A DNA stretch of 64,000 nt from an uncultured Clostridia bacterium. Its GTDB lineage: Bacteria > Bacillota > Clostridia > TANB77 > CAG-508. The position numbers and the translations under genes are program-made. The notes under the pieces were generated by a model, which was given only the letters and a program-made list of their open reading frames with translations, was not told the origin of the DNA and made no database searches. Where the stretch lies: NCBI GenBank assembly GCA_934168365.1, contig CAKPNJ010000003.1, forward strand, positions 1-64,000, written 5' to 3'. Positions 16,358-25,089 of this stretch are shown in pieces (within the stretch, counting starts at the first letter, position 1; the number at the start of each line of letters is the position of its first letter).

Positions 16358-17374
16358 ATGGTAAACTTTTTAATTTTAGGCATAATTATAATTGTAAAGG
16401 CATTTTTTTCTGGAGCAGAAACTGCTTTTACATATTTAAATAAAGCAAAATTTAATCAGATGAGCAAAAAAGCAAATAAAAAGAAAGAAAAACGAATTAA
16501 TAATCTGTTAAATAATAAATTATCAATATTTGGAACTACAAGAGTTGGCATTACATTTGCAGAATTACTTGCCAGTGCTTTTGCAGCAGAAACTTTTTTA
16601 GGAAACATGGAAGAAAAGCTTGAAACATTTGGACTAAGCAATTCTTTTGCTTATGTTATAGCATTAGTAGTTATTACCATAATATTATCATATTTTACTT
16701 TAGTTTTTGGTGAATTATTACCAAAAAGAATTGCACGAAACAACCCAGAAAAAGTGGCATATAAAACTGTAAATGCACTAGTTATTTTTTCAAAAATCAA
16801 TTATGGATTTGAAAAATTTCTAACCGCTTCTGAAAACCTATTTTCTAAAATATTTGGAATAAAAAACGAACCAAATGAAAAACTAACAGAAAAAGAAATA
16901 AAAATGATTATTTCAGAAGGAAAAGACCAAGGAATATTTGATGAAGATGAGAAAAAGCTATTATATAATGCACTCAAATTTGATTACTTTAAAATAAAAG
17001 ATATTATAGTAGAAAAAGAAAAAGTAACATTTATAAATAGTGAGTATAGTAAAGAAAAAATACTTGAAATAATAAAAAAATATAAATATACAAGATTCCC
17101 AGTATATTCAGGAACAAAAGATAACATAATTGGAGTATTAAACATAAAAGATATTATACTAAATGATGAAAATGATGATATAAAGCAATTTATAAGAGAA
17201 CCATTATTTGTTTCGGGAAAAGACAATATAGATGAAATCTTTAAATCAATGCAATTAAATAATAAACATATAGCAATAGTAAAAAATGCTGAAGGTAAAG
17301 TTGAAGGAATGATAACAATGGAAGACATAATAGAAAAATTGCTTGGAAATATTTTAGATGAATTTGATTCATAA
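16358..17374 (+). CDS. CNNM/hemolysin-family transporter (DUF21 + CBS pair)
   Basis: A 338-residue membrane protein. The N-terminal DUF21 domain has three to four membrane segments (about 1-25, 60-80, 95-120) with the conserved FSGAETAF near residue 17 and LPKRIARNNPEKVA near 123. Two CBS domains follow (about 205-260 and 270-325; TRFPVYSGTKDNIIGVLNIKD and IVKNAEGKVEGMITMEDIIEKLLG). CorC/CNNM proteins are implicated in Mg2+ or Co2+ efflux; the old hemolysin name is probably misleading. The typical C-terminal CorC_HlyC domain is missing, since the protein ends soon after the second CBS. Confidence 0.85.
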   Translation: MVNFLILGIIIIVKAFFSGAETAFTYLNKAKFNQMSKKANKKKEKRINNLLNNKLSIFGTTRVGITFAELLASAFAAETFLGNMEEKLETFGLSNSFAYVIALVVITIILSYFTLVFGELLPKRIARNNPEKVAYKTVNALVIFSKINYGFEKFLTASENLFSKIFGIKNEPNEKLTEKEIKMIISEGKDQGIFDEDEKKLLYNALKFDYFKIKDIIVEKEKVTFINSEYSKEKILEIIKKYKYTRFPVYSGTKDNIIGVLNIKDIILNDENDDIKQFIREPLFVSGKDNIDEIFKSMQLNNKHIAIVKNAEGKVEGMITMEDIIEKLLGNILDEFDS

Positions 17375-17389
17375 TATAAGGAGGATAAA

Positions 17390-18253
17390 ATGGAAAAGTC
17401 AAAAGTATATTTTATGAAAGAAATTTCAAAGGAAAATCTGGTAAAAATATATGATGCTTTAAATGTAAAATTACCAGGAAAAGTAGCAGTAAAAGTACAT
17501 TCTGGAGAAGAAGGAAATCAAAACTATTTAAGACCAGAATTTATGCAAGATATTGTAAAACATGTAAATGGTACTATAGTAGAATGCAATACAGCTTATG
17601 GTGGAGAAAGAAATACAACTGAAAAACATCAAAAACTAATGGAAAAACATGGATGGAGTAAGCTATATAATGTAGATATAATGGATGCAGAAGGACAAAT
17701 AGAACTACCTATTCCAGAAGGAAAAGTAATAAAAGTAAATTATGTTGGAAAAGACATACAGAATTATGATTCTATGCTTGTAATATCACATTTTAAAGGG
17801 CATCCTATGGGAGGATTTGGTGGAGCTCTAAAAAATATTTCAATAGGTGTTGCATCATCTTATGGAAAAGCATATATACACGGAGCTGGTGAACCAGAAA
17901 AAATATGGACAGCAGATCATGATAAATTTTTAGAATCAATGGCAGATGCTGACAAATCAATAGTTGATGATTTTAAAGAAAACATACTTTTCATAAATAT
18001 AATGTGTAATATGTCAGTTGACTGTGACTGTTGTGCAGTAGCAGAAGATCCATGTATGCAAGACATAGGAATATTAGCTTCAACTGATCCAGTTGCATTA
18101 GACCAAGCTTGTATTGATTTGGTATATAATTCTAATGATCCAGGAAAAGACCATTTTATAGAAAGAGTAGAGTCCAGAAATGGAGTACACACAATAGAAG
18201 CTGCAGCTGAACTTGGAGTAGGAAAAAGGGAATATGAATTAGAGACAATATAA
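17390..18253 (+). CDS. DUF362 domain protein
   Basis: A 287-residue protein of the DUF362 family. Features seen are KVAVKVHSGEEGN near residue 32, HFKGHPMGGFGGALKNISIG near 145, and a Cys cluster MCNMSVDCDCCAVAEDPCM near 205-220 that could hold an iron-sulphur cluster or another metal. It lacks the separate 2x[4Fe-4S] ferredoxin domain present in some relatives. The biochemical role of the family is not established. It lies 16 bases after the CNNM-type gene, with AAGGAGG, so the two are probably co-transcribed. Confidence 0.75.
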   Translation: MEKSKVYFMKEISKENLVKIYDALNVKLPGKVAVKVHSGEEGNQNYLRPEFMQDIVKHVNGTIVECNTAYGGERNTTEKHQKLMEKHGWSKLYNVDIMDAEGQIELPIPEGKVIKVNYVGKDIQNYDSMLVISHFKGHPMGGFGGALKNISIGVASSYGKAYIHGAGEPEKIWTADHDKFLESMADADKSIVDDFKENILFINIMCNMSVDCDCCAVAEDPCMQDIGILASTDPVALDQACIDLVYNSNDPGKDHFIERVESRNGVHTIEAAAELGVGKREYELETI

Positions 18254-18256
18254 TAG

Positions 18257-18285
18257 TTGACATAAATATATAAAGATTATATAAT
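18257..18285 (+). promoter_or_regulatory. Promoter of the 18318 gene
   Basis: TTGACA (18257-18262), 17-base spacer, TATAAT (18280-18285). Confidence 0.8.
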
Positions 18286-18317
18286 ATAAATATCCTTATT
18301 TTATAGGAGGTAATTCT

Positions 18318-18509
18318 ATGCTAGAAAGAATACGGGAATTTTCGTACTGGCTTGGCGTAGATCCACTTTGGAGTTATGCGCTTTTAGCACTAATAATACT
18401 ACTAATTGTAGTAAGGTGCATTTACCCATGGAGAGCAAAGTGGAAGTCTGTTACAACAAAAGATAAAGATGGTAATACTGTAACAAAATATTACCGTTTA
18501 GACATATAA
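18318..18509 (+). CDS. Small single-pass membrane protein
   Basis: A 63-residue protein with one strong membrane helix at about residues 18-38 (YALLALIILLIVVRCIY) and a basic, probably cytoplasmic tail (KDKDGNTVTKYYRLDI). No family recognised. It has a consensus promoter, a GGAGG site and a 20-bp terminator, so it is an independent unit. Confidence 0.65.
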   Translation: MLERIREFSYWLGVDPLWSYALLALIILLIVVRCIYPWRAKWKSVTTKDKDGNTVTKYYRLDI

Positions 18510-18555
18510 AAATCAGAAAAAGCGATAGTTCTACTCTATCGCTTTTTCTGATTTT
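18509..18555 (+). terminator. Long terminator hairpin
   Basis: Perfect 20-bp stem (18509-18528 with 18536-18555) with a 7-base loop, ending in T's. Confidence 0.9.
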
Positions 18556-18594
18556 ATGATATAATCTTGAAAAAGATGAAAGGAGATAAATTTT

Positions 18595-19176
18595 ATGAAA
18601 ATAATATTAGCATCAGCTTCGCCAAGAAGGAAAGAGTTATTAGGATATATCACAAAAGATTTTGAAGTAATTGTAAGCAATGCAGATGAAAGCTTTGCAG
18701 AAGGCTTAACAATTCAGGAACAATCAAAAAGAATAGCTTATTTAAAAGCAAAAGAAGTATTTGATAAAACTACAGGAGACAGAATTGTAATAGGTTCAGA
18801 TACTTTAGTATTAAAAAATGGTAAACATTATGGAAAACCAAAAGATAAGCAAGAAGCTTTTAAAATGATTTCAGAATTACAAAATGATGTACATGAAGTT
18901 ATTACAAGTTTATGTGTAATAATTGAAAAAGATGGTAAACAAGATGTTATTACAGATTATGATATAACAAAAGTATATTTATCTGAAATAAATGAAAAAG
19001 AAATAGACGAGTGGATTGAATCAGGAGAAGCAATGGATAAAGCAGGAGCTTATGCAATACAAGGACAATTTTCTAAGTTTATAGTTAAATTTGAAGGAAG
19101 TTATAATTCAGTTGTTGGGCTACCAGTACAGAAGTTGTATCAAATTATTAAAAAATATATAGAAGTTGAAAAATAA
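18595..19176 (+). CDS. maf: Maf-family nucleotide pyrophosphatase
   Basis: A 193-residue house-cleaning NTP pyrophosphatase that removes non-canonical or modified nucleotides (dTTP/UTP-type activity in characterised members). The N-terminal SASPRRKELL is the Maf signature, followed by SDTLVLKNGKHYGKPKD and DKAGAYAIQGQFSKF. Length and motifs are complete. AAAGGAG precedes ATG 18595. A TATAAT-like box lies in the gap after the preceding terminator. Confidence 0.95.
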   Translation: MKIILASASPRRKELLGYITKDFEVIVSNADESFAEGLTIQEQSKRIAYLKAKEVFDKTTGDRIVIGSDTLVLKNGKHYGKPKDKQEAFKMISELQNDVHEVITSLCVIIEKDGKQDVITDYDITKVYLSEINEKEIDEWIESGEAMDKAGAYAIQGQFSKFIVKFEGSYNSVVGLPVQKLYQIIKKYIEVEK

Positions 19177-19230
19177 TTAGAATAATTCTTTTCCAACTAA
19201 ATCTAACATTCAATGGAGGAATGAAAAAAA

Positions 19231-20610
19231 GTGGAAATACCAGTAAAGAAAAATGAAGAATATATTGTAGATATTATAGATAACGGTTATGAAGGAGAAG
19301 GTATAGCAAAAATAAATGACTATATAATATTTATACCACAAGCAATAAAAGGTGAAAAATGTAAAATACTAATATTAAAAACTACTGCCTCTCATGGATT
19401 TGGTAAAATATTAGAGATATTACAAACCGCTTCAAGCAGAGAAAAAGTAGATTGTAGCACATATACAAGATGTGGAGGATGCAATTTAAGACATATAAAT
19501 TATCAAACAACCTTAAAAATGAAACAGGAAGTAGTTCAAAATTTAGTAAATAAAACATTAAAACAAAAAATTGCAGTACAAAATACAATAGGAATGAAAA
19601 ATCCATACAACTATAGAAACAAAGCCCAATACCCATTAGGCTATGCAAAAAACGGAGAAGTAGCTACGGGAATATTTGCAGCCAGAACACATGAAGTAAT
19701 TCCAATGAAAGAATGTAAAATTCAAAACCCTATATCAGAACAAATTGCAACAACAATTGTAGAATTCTTAAATCAAAACAAAATATCTGTATATAACGAA
19801 AAGACAGGAAAAGGTTTGTTTAGACATATTGTAATAAAAGTTGGTATAAAAACTAAAGAGATAATGTGCGTATTAGTTATAAATGGAGAAAATATACCAA
19901 AAGAAAAAGAATTAGTAGAATGTATAATAGATGGTTTAAAACAAAGTGAATTCGAACTAAAAACAGTTGTAAAAAATATAAACACTAAAAATACAAATGT
20001 AATACTAGGAAATAAAAATATTACTATATATGGTGATGGCTATATTTATGACAAACTAGGAGACTATGCATTCAAAATTTCACCAATGTCATTTTACCAA
20101 ACCAACCCTGTACAAACAGAAGTTCTATATAACAAAGCAGTTGAAGGAGCAAACTTAAAAAAAGACGATATTTTACTTGACCTATATTGTGGAATAGGTA
20201 CAATAGGAATATATGCTTCAAAATTTGTAAAAGAAGTATATGGAATTGAAATTGTAGAACAAGCAATAGAAGATGCAAAAGAAAATGCAAAAATAAATAA
20301 TATAGAAAATATAGAATTTACTTGTGGAGATGTAGAAAAAGTTTTGGAAAACTTATTACATGAAAAACATATAACTCCAAATGCTGTATTTGTAGATCCA
20401 CCAAGAAGAGGCTTAGATGATACTACAATAAATAACATACTAAACTTAGAACCAGAAAAATTAGTATATATAAGTTGCAACCCAGCAACAATGGTAAGAG
20501 ATTTATCAAAACTAGAAGAAAAATACAACATAAAAGAAATGCAACCAGTAGATATGTTCCCATTCACAAGCCATATCGAAACTGTAACTGTTCTAACATT
20601 GAAAAATTAA
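19231..20610 (+). CDS. 23S rRNA (uracil-5-)-methyltransferase, RlmD/RlmCD-like
   Basis: A 459-residue SAM-dependent methyltransferase of the TrmA/RumA family that makes m5U in RNA. It has an N-terminal TRAM domain (about 8-65, GEGIAKINDYIIFIPQAIKGE), a Cx5CxxC cluster (CSTYTRCGGC) for an iron-sulphur cluster, the SAM site LDLYCGIGTIGIYAS, DPPRRGLD and the catalytic YISCNPATMVRD. It starts at GTG 19231, 11 bases after GGAGG; the ATG at 19221 is out of frame. Whether it modifies position 747, 1939 or both of 23S rRNA cannot be told. Confidence 0.9.
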   Translation: MEIPVKKNEEYIVDIIDNGYEGEGIAKINDYIIFIPQAIKGEKCKILILKTTASHGFGKILEILQTASSREKVDCSTYTRCGGCNLRHINYQTTLKMKQEVVQNLVNKTLKQKIAVQNTIGMKNPYNYRNKAQYPLGYAKNGEVATGIFAARTHEVIPMKECKIQNPISEQIATTIVEFLNQNKISVYNEKTGKGLFRHIVIKVGIKTKEIMCVLVINGENIPKEKELVECIIDGLKQSEFELKTVVKNINTKNTNVILGNKNITIYGDGYIYDKLGDYAFKISPMSFYQTNPVQTEVLYNKAVEGANLKKDDILLDLYCGIGTIGIYASKFVKEVYGIEIVEQAIEDAKENAKINNIENIEFTCGDVEKVLENLLHEKHITPNAVFVDPPRRGLDDTTINNILNLEPEKLVYISCNPATMVRDLSKLEEKYNIKEMQPVDMFPFTSHIETVTVLTLKN

Positions 20611-20675
20611 GTTAATAACAAAAACAACAGGGAATAGCCAAAATCAAATTTTTGCTTTCGAAAAATATATTGTTA

Positions 20676-20747
20676 TTAAAATAAAATTTTATATCACGAA
20701 AAAAGCAAAAAAATTGTGATATAAAATTTATATCACGAAAAAATCGA
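20676..20747 (+). repeat. Short repeat, copies 1 and 2, forming a hairpin
   Basis: A unit TAAAATAAAATTTTATATCA followed by CGAAAAAAGC lies at 20676-20711. A shorter copy lies at 20720-20747. ATTTTATATCAC (20687-20698) also pairs perfectly with GTGATATAAAAT (20716-20727). A third copy with two base changes lies at 22311-22347. Confidence 0.7.
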
Positions 20748-20767
20748 ATAAACAAGGAGGAACAACA

Positions 20768-20912
20768 ATGAACCAATTGAAAAAATTATGCAAAAAATAA
20801 TAATTGTGAAGTGGTAGAATTAACTAGTTATAAAGATGAGATAAAAGCACATAAGTTTTATGAGAATAATGGATTTATTAATCATTCAATCAAATTTAAA
20901 ATGTACTTGTAA
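20768..20912 (+). pseudogene. GNAT acetyltransferase remnant
   Basis: A ribosome binding site AAGGAGG and ATG 20768 begin a frame that stops after ten residues. From 20808 another frame reads 34 residues to a TAA at 20910-20912 and contains KAHKFYENNGF, the typical C-terminal segment of GNAT N-acetyltransferases. The rest of the domain is gone, so this is the tail of a deleted gene. Confidence 0.6.
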
Positions 20913-20933
20913 TGTATACAAAACATTTCTAAG

Positions 20934-21008
20934 ATGAGCGACGAAAAACAAAAACTATACCAAAAAGTGCGAGAGGAATTTGTTCAGACAATATCACAAA
21001 CAGTATAA
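20934..21008 (+). other. Very short open frame in decayed region
   Basis: An ATG frame of 24 residues (KLYQKVREEFVQTISQTV) with no ribosome binding site. It looks like a fragment of a lost gene and is immediately followed by a terminator-like structure. Confidence 0.25.
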
Positions 21009-21076
21009 GATAACCAATTTACAGATAGTGAGTAATAAAAAAACTTACTACCTGTTTTGGGTGTATAGGTTATCTT
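21009..21076 (+). terminator. Branched terminator-like structure
   Basis: GATAACC near 21009 pairs with GGTTATC near 21068, with an inner AGTGAGT/ACTTACT arm, and T's follow. Confidence 0.5.
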
Positions 21077-21202
21077 TTTATCTATTGTAAACTAATAGAT
21101 GTTTTTATTAAGTTATTGCAACTATCTTGCATTTATGATAAGATTTGTATATATAATTTTGAAAGGAGGAGTATAATATTTAATATATTATAAAAAAGTA
21201 AG

Positions 21203-21625
21203 ATGAGTAATCAAACAGAATTTAACAAGAAACTAGATAAAATAAGAAAAAATGCAATTTTTGAGGTGAGCAGTTGGGGAGCATTAGGATATGGTGGAGT
21301 GATCGTAACAGCTGATAAAAGTATTTACACATATCAATCCTACTGTGATTATATGAGTTTAGAATTGAAAGAGACTAATTTTATTAATAAAGAGGATTTG
21401 ACAGAAGAAGGATTTAGTAAGATTACAAAATTTATTGAAAACGAAATAGCAAATAAAGAATTCGAGGATATAATGATGTTTGACGTCGGCTCTCAGGTTG
21501 TAATTAATTATAAAGGAATAACTAAAAAAATTGAAAACAATAGAGAGCTTTATGCTAAGGCTAAAGAAATGATAAACACTATATTAGAAAAAATAGAAGG
21601 AAATAATTATTTGAGCACGTTGTAA
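21203..21625 (+). CDS. Uncharacterised 140-residue protein
   Basis: A soluble, Lys/Glu-rich protein with no recognised family. It starts SNQTEFNKKLDKIRKN and has a strand-rich middle (GALGYGGVIVTADKSIYTYQSY). The strong AAAGGAGG is about 30 bases upstream of ATG 21203, with an in-frame stop between, so initiation may be poor or the leader structured. Its position next to a SUKH gene and gene remnants makes an immunity-type protein possible, but that is only context. Confidence 0.5.
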   Translation: MSNQTEFNKKLDKIRKNAIFEVSSWGALGYGGVIVTADKSIYTYQSYCDYMSLELKETNFINKEDLTEEGFSKITKFIENEIANKEFEDIMMFDVGSQVVINYKGITKKIENNRELYAKAKEMINTILEKIEGNNYLSTL

Positions 21626-21787
21626 ACGGCATAAAGCTAGAAAAACAAAATTTATAGATAAAAAATAATGATTCTAAATATGAAGAGTATATAATATAGA
21701 AAGAGGTGATTAAGTTCAAATGAAATAAGGACAGAAATAATATGCAATAACAATAAAAAAATTTAAGTAAAAAGGAGAATTTAAAAT

Positions 21788-22264
21788 ATGTTAGAAATAC
21801 CAGAGAAATTATTTAATATAGATGTAAATGATATAGAAGTGGGATTAAGTGAATTCCATATGTATAGGAAAGATGAAATTGAAGAGGCACAAGCAGGTTA
21901 TAGATATGACGAATTAACAGGTGAGCCAATAGAAGATTGGATTGGAGAAGAATATATTGTTATAGGCAATGATTCTTGTTGTGGAGATCCAATAATAGCG
22001 AAAATAGATGAAGATGAATTACCAATATACTCTATGTTTTACGACGATTGGTCATCACTACAAATGATATCAAATAGTTTAGAACAATTTGTAAACATAT
22101 TAAAAAAATTAGATAAAACAGATTTAAAAGATAAAGAAGAATGCAAAAAAATATTTGAAGAAATAAAGAAAGAGGTACCTAGTATGTCATTTGATTATTG
22201 GGAGGGCTTGATTGCAGTTACTTATGAGTTTTTAACTAATGATAAATATTGGGAAGAAACATAG
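21788..22264 (+). CDS. SMI1/KNR4 (SUKH) family protein
   Basis: A 158-residue protein with the SUKH pattern: an N-terminal helix, a Glu-rich loop, EEYIVIGNDSCCGDPIIAKID at about residues 57-77, PIYSMFYDDW, and the ending SNSLEQFVNILKKL. SUKH proteins are widespread immunity proteins for polymorphic toxins. No intact toxin is adjacent, but a C39-like peptidase remnant and other gene fragments are, so this may be an orphan immunity gene. AAAAGGAG precedes the start. Confidence 0.7.
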   Translation: MLEIPEKLFNIDVNDIEVGLSEFHMYRKDEIEEAQAGYRYDELTGEPIEDWIGEEYIVIGNDSCCGDPIIAKIDEDELPIYSMFYDDWSSLQMISNSLEQFVNILKKLDKTDLKDKEECKKIFEEIKKEVPSMSFDYWEGLIAVTYEFLTNDKYWEET

Positions 22265-22278
22265 GAAAATTTTATTAG

Positions 22279-22551
22279 AGGAAAAGAAATAAAAAGAAGA
22301 ATTCTAATTCTAAAATAAAATTTTATACCACGAAAAAAGCGAAAAATTCATTTACTTATCCTAAAAATAGCCATACAATAGTTGTAACTGGTGTTGATAA
22401 AGAATATTATTATGTGAATGACCCGTTGCAAAGTGAAGGCAATACAAAGGTAAAAAAGAAAGATCTTGAAAAAAGTTTTGATTCTTTAGGAAGACAAGTA
22501 GTAGGAATTCAAAAGTTTGGAGACTATGTTGAAAAGGAGACAAATGAATGA
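22279..22551 (+). pseudogene. C39-like peptidase remnant
   Basis: An open frame without a usable start. From about 22350 it encodes the C-terminal half of a C39-like (peptidase_C39_2) domain: SHTIVVTGVDKEYYYVNDPL, with the catalytic His and the Asn-Asp pair, then a helix and RQVVGIQKFG. The N-terminal half with the catalytic Cys is missing and is replaced by the short repeat at 22311. The stop overlaps the next ATG as ATGA. Confidence 0.65.
22311..22347 (+). repeat. Short repeat, copy 3
   Basis: Matches 20676-20711 over about 36 bases with two changes (T/C and A/G). It forms the abrupt left edge of the C39-like remnant. Confidence 0.7.
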
Positions 22552-23078
22552 AAATAGTAATGGGAACAAAAAATCCAGGAAAAATAGAAGGTGCAAAACA
22601 AGCTTTTGAAATATATTTTGATAATGTTGAAATACAGGGGATTTCTGTAAGTTCAGAAGTAAGTGATCAACCTATAAATGAAGAAATATTACAAGGTGCT
22701 AAAAATAGAGTGAAAAATATAAAAAAGTATGCTGAAGATAATAATATAGAAGCAGATTTTTATATATCAAGTGAAGCAGGAATTACAGATCTATTAGGAG
22801 AGTGGATTGATATCAATGCTGTAGTTATAGAAGATACAAAAGGATTCCAAAGCATAGGAACTAGTCAAGGATTTCCAATTCCAAATAAGTATGTAGATGA
22901 AATAAAAGAAACAGAACTTGGAAAAGTTATGGATAAAATATTTAGCGGAGAGAATCTAGGAAAGAAAAAAGGTGGAATTAGTTTTTTAACTAAAGGAAAA
23001 TTTACAAGAATCGATTTAACTAAAGATGCATTCATTATGGCTTTGACTAGTCATATCAATGGAGAAATATGGAGATAA
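22548..23078 (+). CDS. Inosine/xanthosine triphosphatase, YjjX/DUF84-like
   Basis: A 176-residue enzyme that removes deaminated purine nucleotides. Family signs are the N-terminal MGTKNPGKIEGAKQAF, VSSEVSDQPINEEILQGAKNR at about 38-60, and SSEAGITDLLGEWIDINAVV. A ribosome binding site AAAAGGAG lies 5-7 bases before ATG 22548. It is followed after 33 bases by a MazG-like pyrophosphohydrolase, forming a small nucleotide-sanitation pair. Confidence 0.85.
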   Translation: MKIVMGTKNPGKIEGAKQAFEIYFDNVEIQGISVSSEVSDQPINEEILQGAKNRVKNIKKYAEDNNIEADFYISSEAGITDLLGEWIDINAVVIEDTKGFQSIGTSQGFPIPNKYVDEIKETELGKVMDKIFSGENLGKKKGGISFLTKGKFTRIDLTKDAFIMALTSHINGEIWR

Positions 23079-23111
23079 TAGAGATGGGTAATATGGAATT
23101 AAGAGGTAGAT

Positions 23112-23456
23112 ATGGAAAAGATATATAATAAATTAGTAAGAGACAATATACCAGATATTATTAGAAGTGATAATGAAACACCTGTCACTAGGATTTTGAC
23201 AGATGCTGAATATGAAAGAGAATTATATAGAAAACTAGCAGAAGAATGTAAAGAGTTTTACAGAGCTGAAGACAATGATGAGGCTTGTAAGGAATTAGCA
23301 GATGTATTAGAAGTAATTAGGTCTATTGCAAATGTAAAAGGAAAGACTCTTGAAGATATTATAAAATTAGCAGAGGATAAAAGAAATAAAAGAGGAGGAT
23401 TTTCTAAAAAAGTATATTTAGAAAAATCAATAAAGAAAGAAGAAATAGAGAGATAA
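23112..23456 (+). CDS. MazG-like/phosphoribosyl-ATP pyrophosphohydrolase-type protein
   Basis: A 114-residue all-alpha NTP pyrophosphohydrolase. It shows YNKLVRDNIPDIIR at the N-terminus and the metal-binding EECKEF...KELADVLEVIRSI pattern at about residues 44-73. Proteins beginning this way hydrolyse aberrant NTPs; they are often misnamed HisE. No his genes are near, which supports house-cleaning. It probably shares a transcript with the preceding gene. Confidence 0.82.
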   Translation: MEKIYNKLVRDNIPDIIRSDNETPVTRILTDAEYERELYRKLAEECKEFYRAEDNDEACKELADVLEVIRSIANVKGKTLEDIIKLAEDKRNKRGGFSKKVYLEKSIKKEEIER

Positions 23457-23524
23457 ATTGTATACAAAAATTATTATTTAATATATAATCAGTATAATCG
23501 AAAGAAAAAGAGAGGTTGAATTTT

Positions 23525-24466
23525 ATGGAAAAGAAATTAGAAGAGTTGAATGGGTTTAAAGATTTAAGAATTGTTGATAATTTTTATCAAACATCAAGCT
23601 TTTTTCCAATGCCAACAACAGAAATTGGAACATTAAGTGAATCAGGTCAAACTAATTTAGGTTCATATTCACTATGTTTTCCATACTATATTGCAGGAAA
23701 GGATTATTACGCAATGCTTCTTTGTTGCAGAAACAGTTCAAATACCGCTAAAAACATTCTAAGAACGGGTAAGTGTAGCATAAATTTTATAACTGATAAG
23801 AGAAGGTATTTTAAAGAAGCGGTAAGATTAGGTTACCCAGGAGAAACAACAGAAGAAAAAATGAAGGATTGTATATTTACTTTAGTAGATGGAAAAAGAG
23901 CAAGAGAAAATCCAAATGAAGCATATCCTAAAATTATTCAAGAAGCATTTCAAGTATTTGAATGTACTTGGGTAAAAGAATTAGATGGGGCAGAAAATGA
24001 TGTGGTTAAAGATGAATATTTACCACCATACCATCAATTTAATGGTATTACAAGTCAATATGGTGCGCATTTTATTTTAAAAATTGATAATATTTTAATT
24101 AAACCACAATATTATGATGCTATAATAAATGGAGTAAATTCATATAACTTCCCACAAGTACCAGTTGACTATGGTTACAGAGATAATAAAAACTTCTGGT
24201 ATACAAAATTCAAAAGACCTGTATCAGAACCAATACCAGCAAGCAAAGGCATTAGTTTAGACACTGTTAAATATGCAGCTTCAAGAATTGATCCGGATGT
24301 AAAATTTACAGACGAAGCGTGTGCTAAACTTGTAAAAGTACCAAGAGTATTTTTAAGTACTGTATTAAAGGGATGTGTAGCATGGGCAAAAGAAAATAAT
24401 GTTACATTGATTACAGAAAAAGAAATGGAAATTATACAAGATAAACGTAATAAAGAAAAGAAATAA
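23525..24466 (+). CDS. Flavin reductase-like protein with a C-terminal helical domain
   Basis: A 313-residue protein. The first 215 residues resemble the FMN-binding split barrel of flavin reductases (SYSLCFPYYIAGKDYYAMLLCC, RTGKCSINFITD). The last 60 residues (FTDEACAKLVKVPRVFLSTVLKGCVAWAKENNVTLIT) look like the PCP_red helical domain known from light-independent protochlorophyllide reductase; this second match is by pattern only. The function is unknown. I take ATG 23525, because the in-frame TTG at 23516 lies too close to GAGAGG. A terminator follows at 24478. Confidence 0.7.
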   Translation: MEKKLEELNGFKDLRIVDNFYQTSSFFPMPTTEIGTLSESGQTNLGSYSLCFPYYIAGKDYYAMLLCCRNSSNTAKNILRTGKCSINFITDKRRYFKEAVRLGYPGETTEEKMKDCIFTLVDGKRARENPNEAYPKIIQEAFQVFECTWVKELDGAENDVVKDEYLPPYHQFNGITSQYGAHFILKIDNILIKPQYYDAIINGVNSYNFPQVPVDYGYRDNKNFWYTKFKRPVSEPIPASKGISLDTVKYAASRIDPDVKFTDEACAKLVKVPRVFLSTVLKGCVAWAKENNVTLITEKEMEIIQDKRNKEKK

Positions 24467-24477
24467 AAACTCAAATG

Positions 24478-24509
24478 GTCTAATATATTTATATTAGACT
24501 GTTTTTTTT
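24478..24509 (+). terminator. Terminator
   Basis: GTCTAATATA and TATATTAGAC pair around TT, followed by eight T's. The next open frame begins at once after it. Confidence 0.85.
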
Positions 24510-25046
24510 ATGGGGGAAAGAGTGAGTAATCAAGTTATAAAGGTAACTAATATTAATGGAAGTGAAGCAATATTAGATTTTTTTGAAAACAATATAAAAG
24601 TATTTAGCACAAAAGCTTTTATAGGCAAAAATAGAATAACAAATGATAAAAGAGAGGGAGATGGGAAAACACCAGTTGGCAAGTACAATTTAGGTATAGC
24701 ATTTGGAACACATGATGAAGTCAAATTTAGCAATTACATTAAAATAAATGAAAACTTGCATTGGGTAGATGACGTAAATTCAAAATTTTATAATCAGCTT
24801 GTAGATATTACAAAAGTAAGAAAAGATTGGAACAGTAGTGAACATTTAATAGAATATCCAAAACAATATGAGTATGCTATAGAAATAAAAACAAATCCTA
24901 AAAATATACCAGGTAAAGGAAGTGCAATTTTTTTACATTGTAGTGTAGAAAAACCTACAGCAGGTTGCGTTGCAATAGATAGTCAATATATGAAATTATT
25001 ACTAGAAAAATTACAAAATAATGCAGTAATATGTATTGAAATATAA
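24510..25046 (+). CDS. L,D-transpeptidase (YkuD)-like protein, no signal peptide
   Basis: A 178-residue protein of the YkuD/ErfK fold. It has KREGDGKTPVGKYNLG near residue 47 and the catalytic segment IFLHCSVEKPTAGCVAID near 138-155, with His and the GC Cys. It lacks a signal peptide or membrane segment, so its site of action is unclear; a cytoplasmic or non-classically exported enzyme is possible. ATG 24510 lies in the T-run of the previous terminator; GTG 24522 behind GGGGG is an alternative start. Wall cross-linking is family knowledge, not shown here. Confidence 0.7.
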   Translation: MGERVSNQVIKVTNINGSEAILDFFENNIKVFSTKAFIGKNRITNDKREGDGKTPVGKYNLGIAFGTHDEVKFSNYIKINENLHWVDDVNSKFYNQLVDITKVRKDWNSSEHLIEYPKQYEYAIEIKTNPKNIPGKGSAIFLHCSVEKPTAGCVAIDSQYMKLLLEKLQNNAVICIEI

Positions 25047-25089
25047 AATGATATGTGGTAAAATTTTCCCTATTAGGAGGCGATTATAT

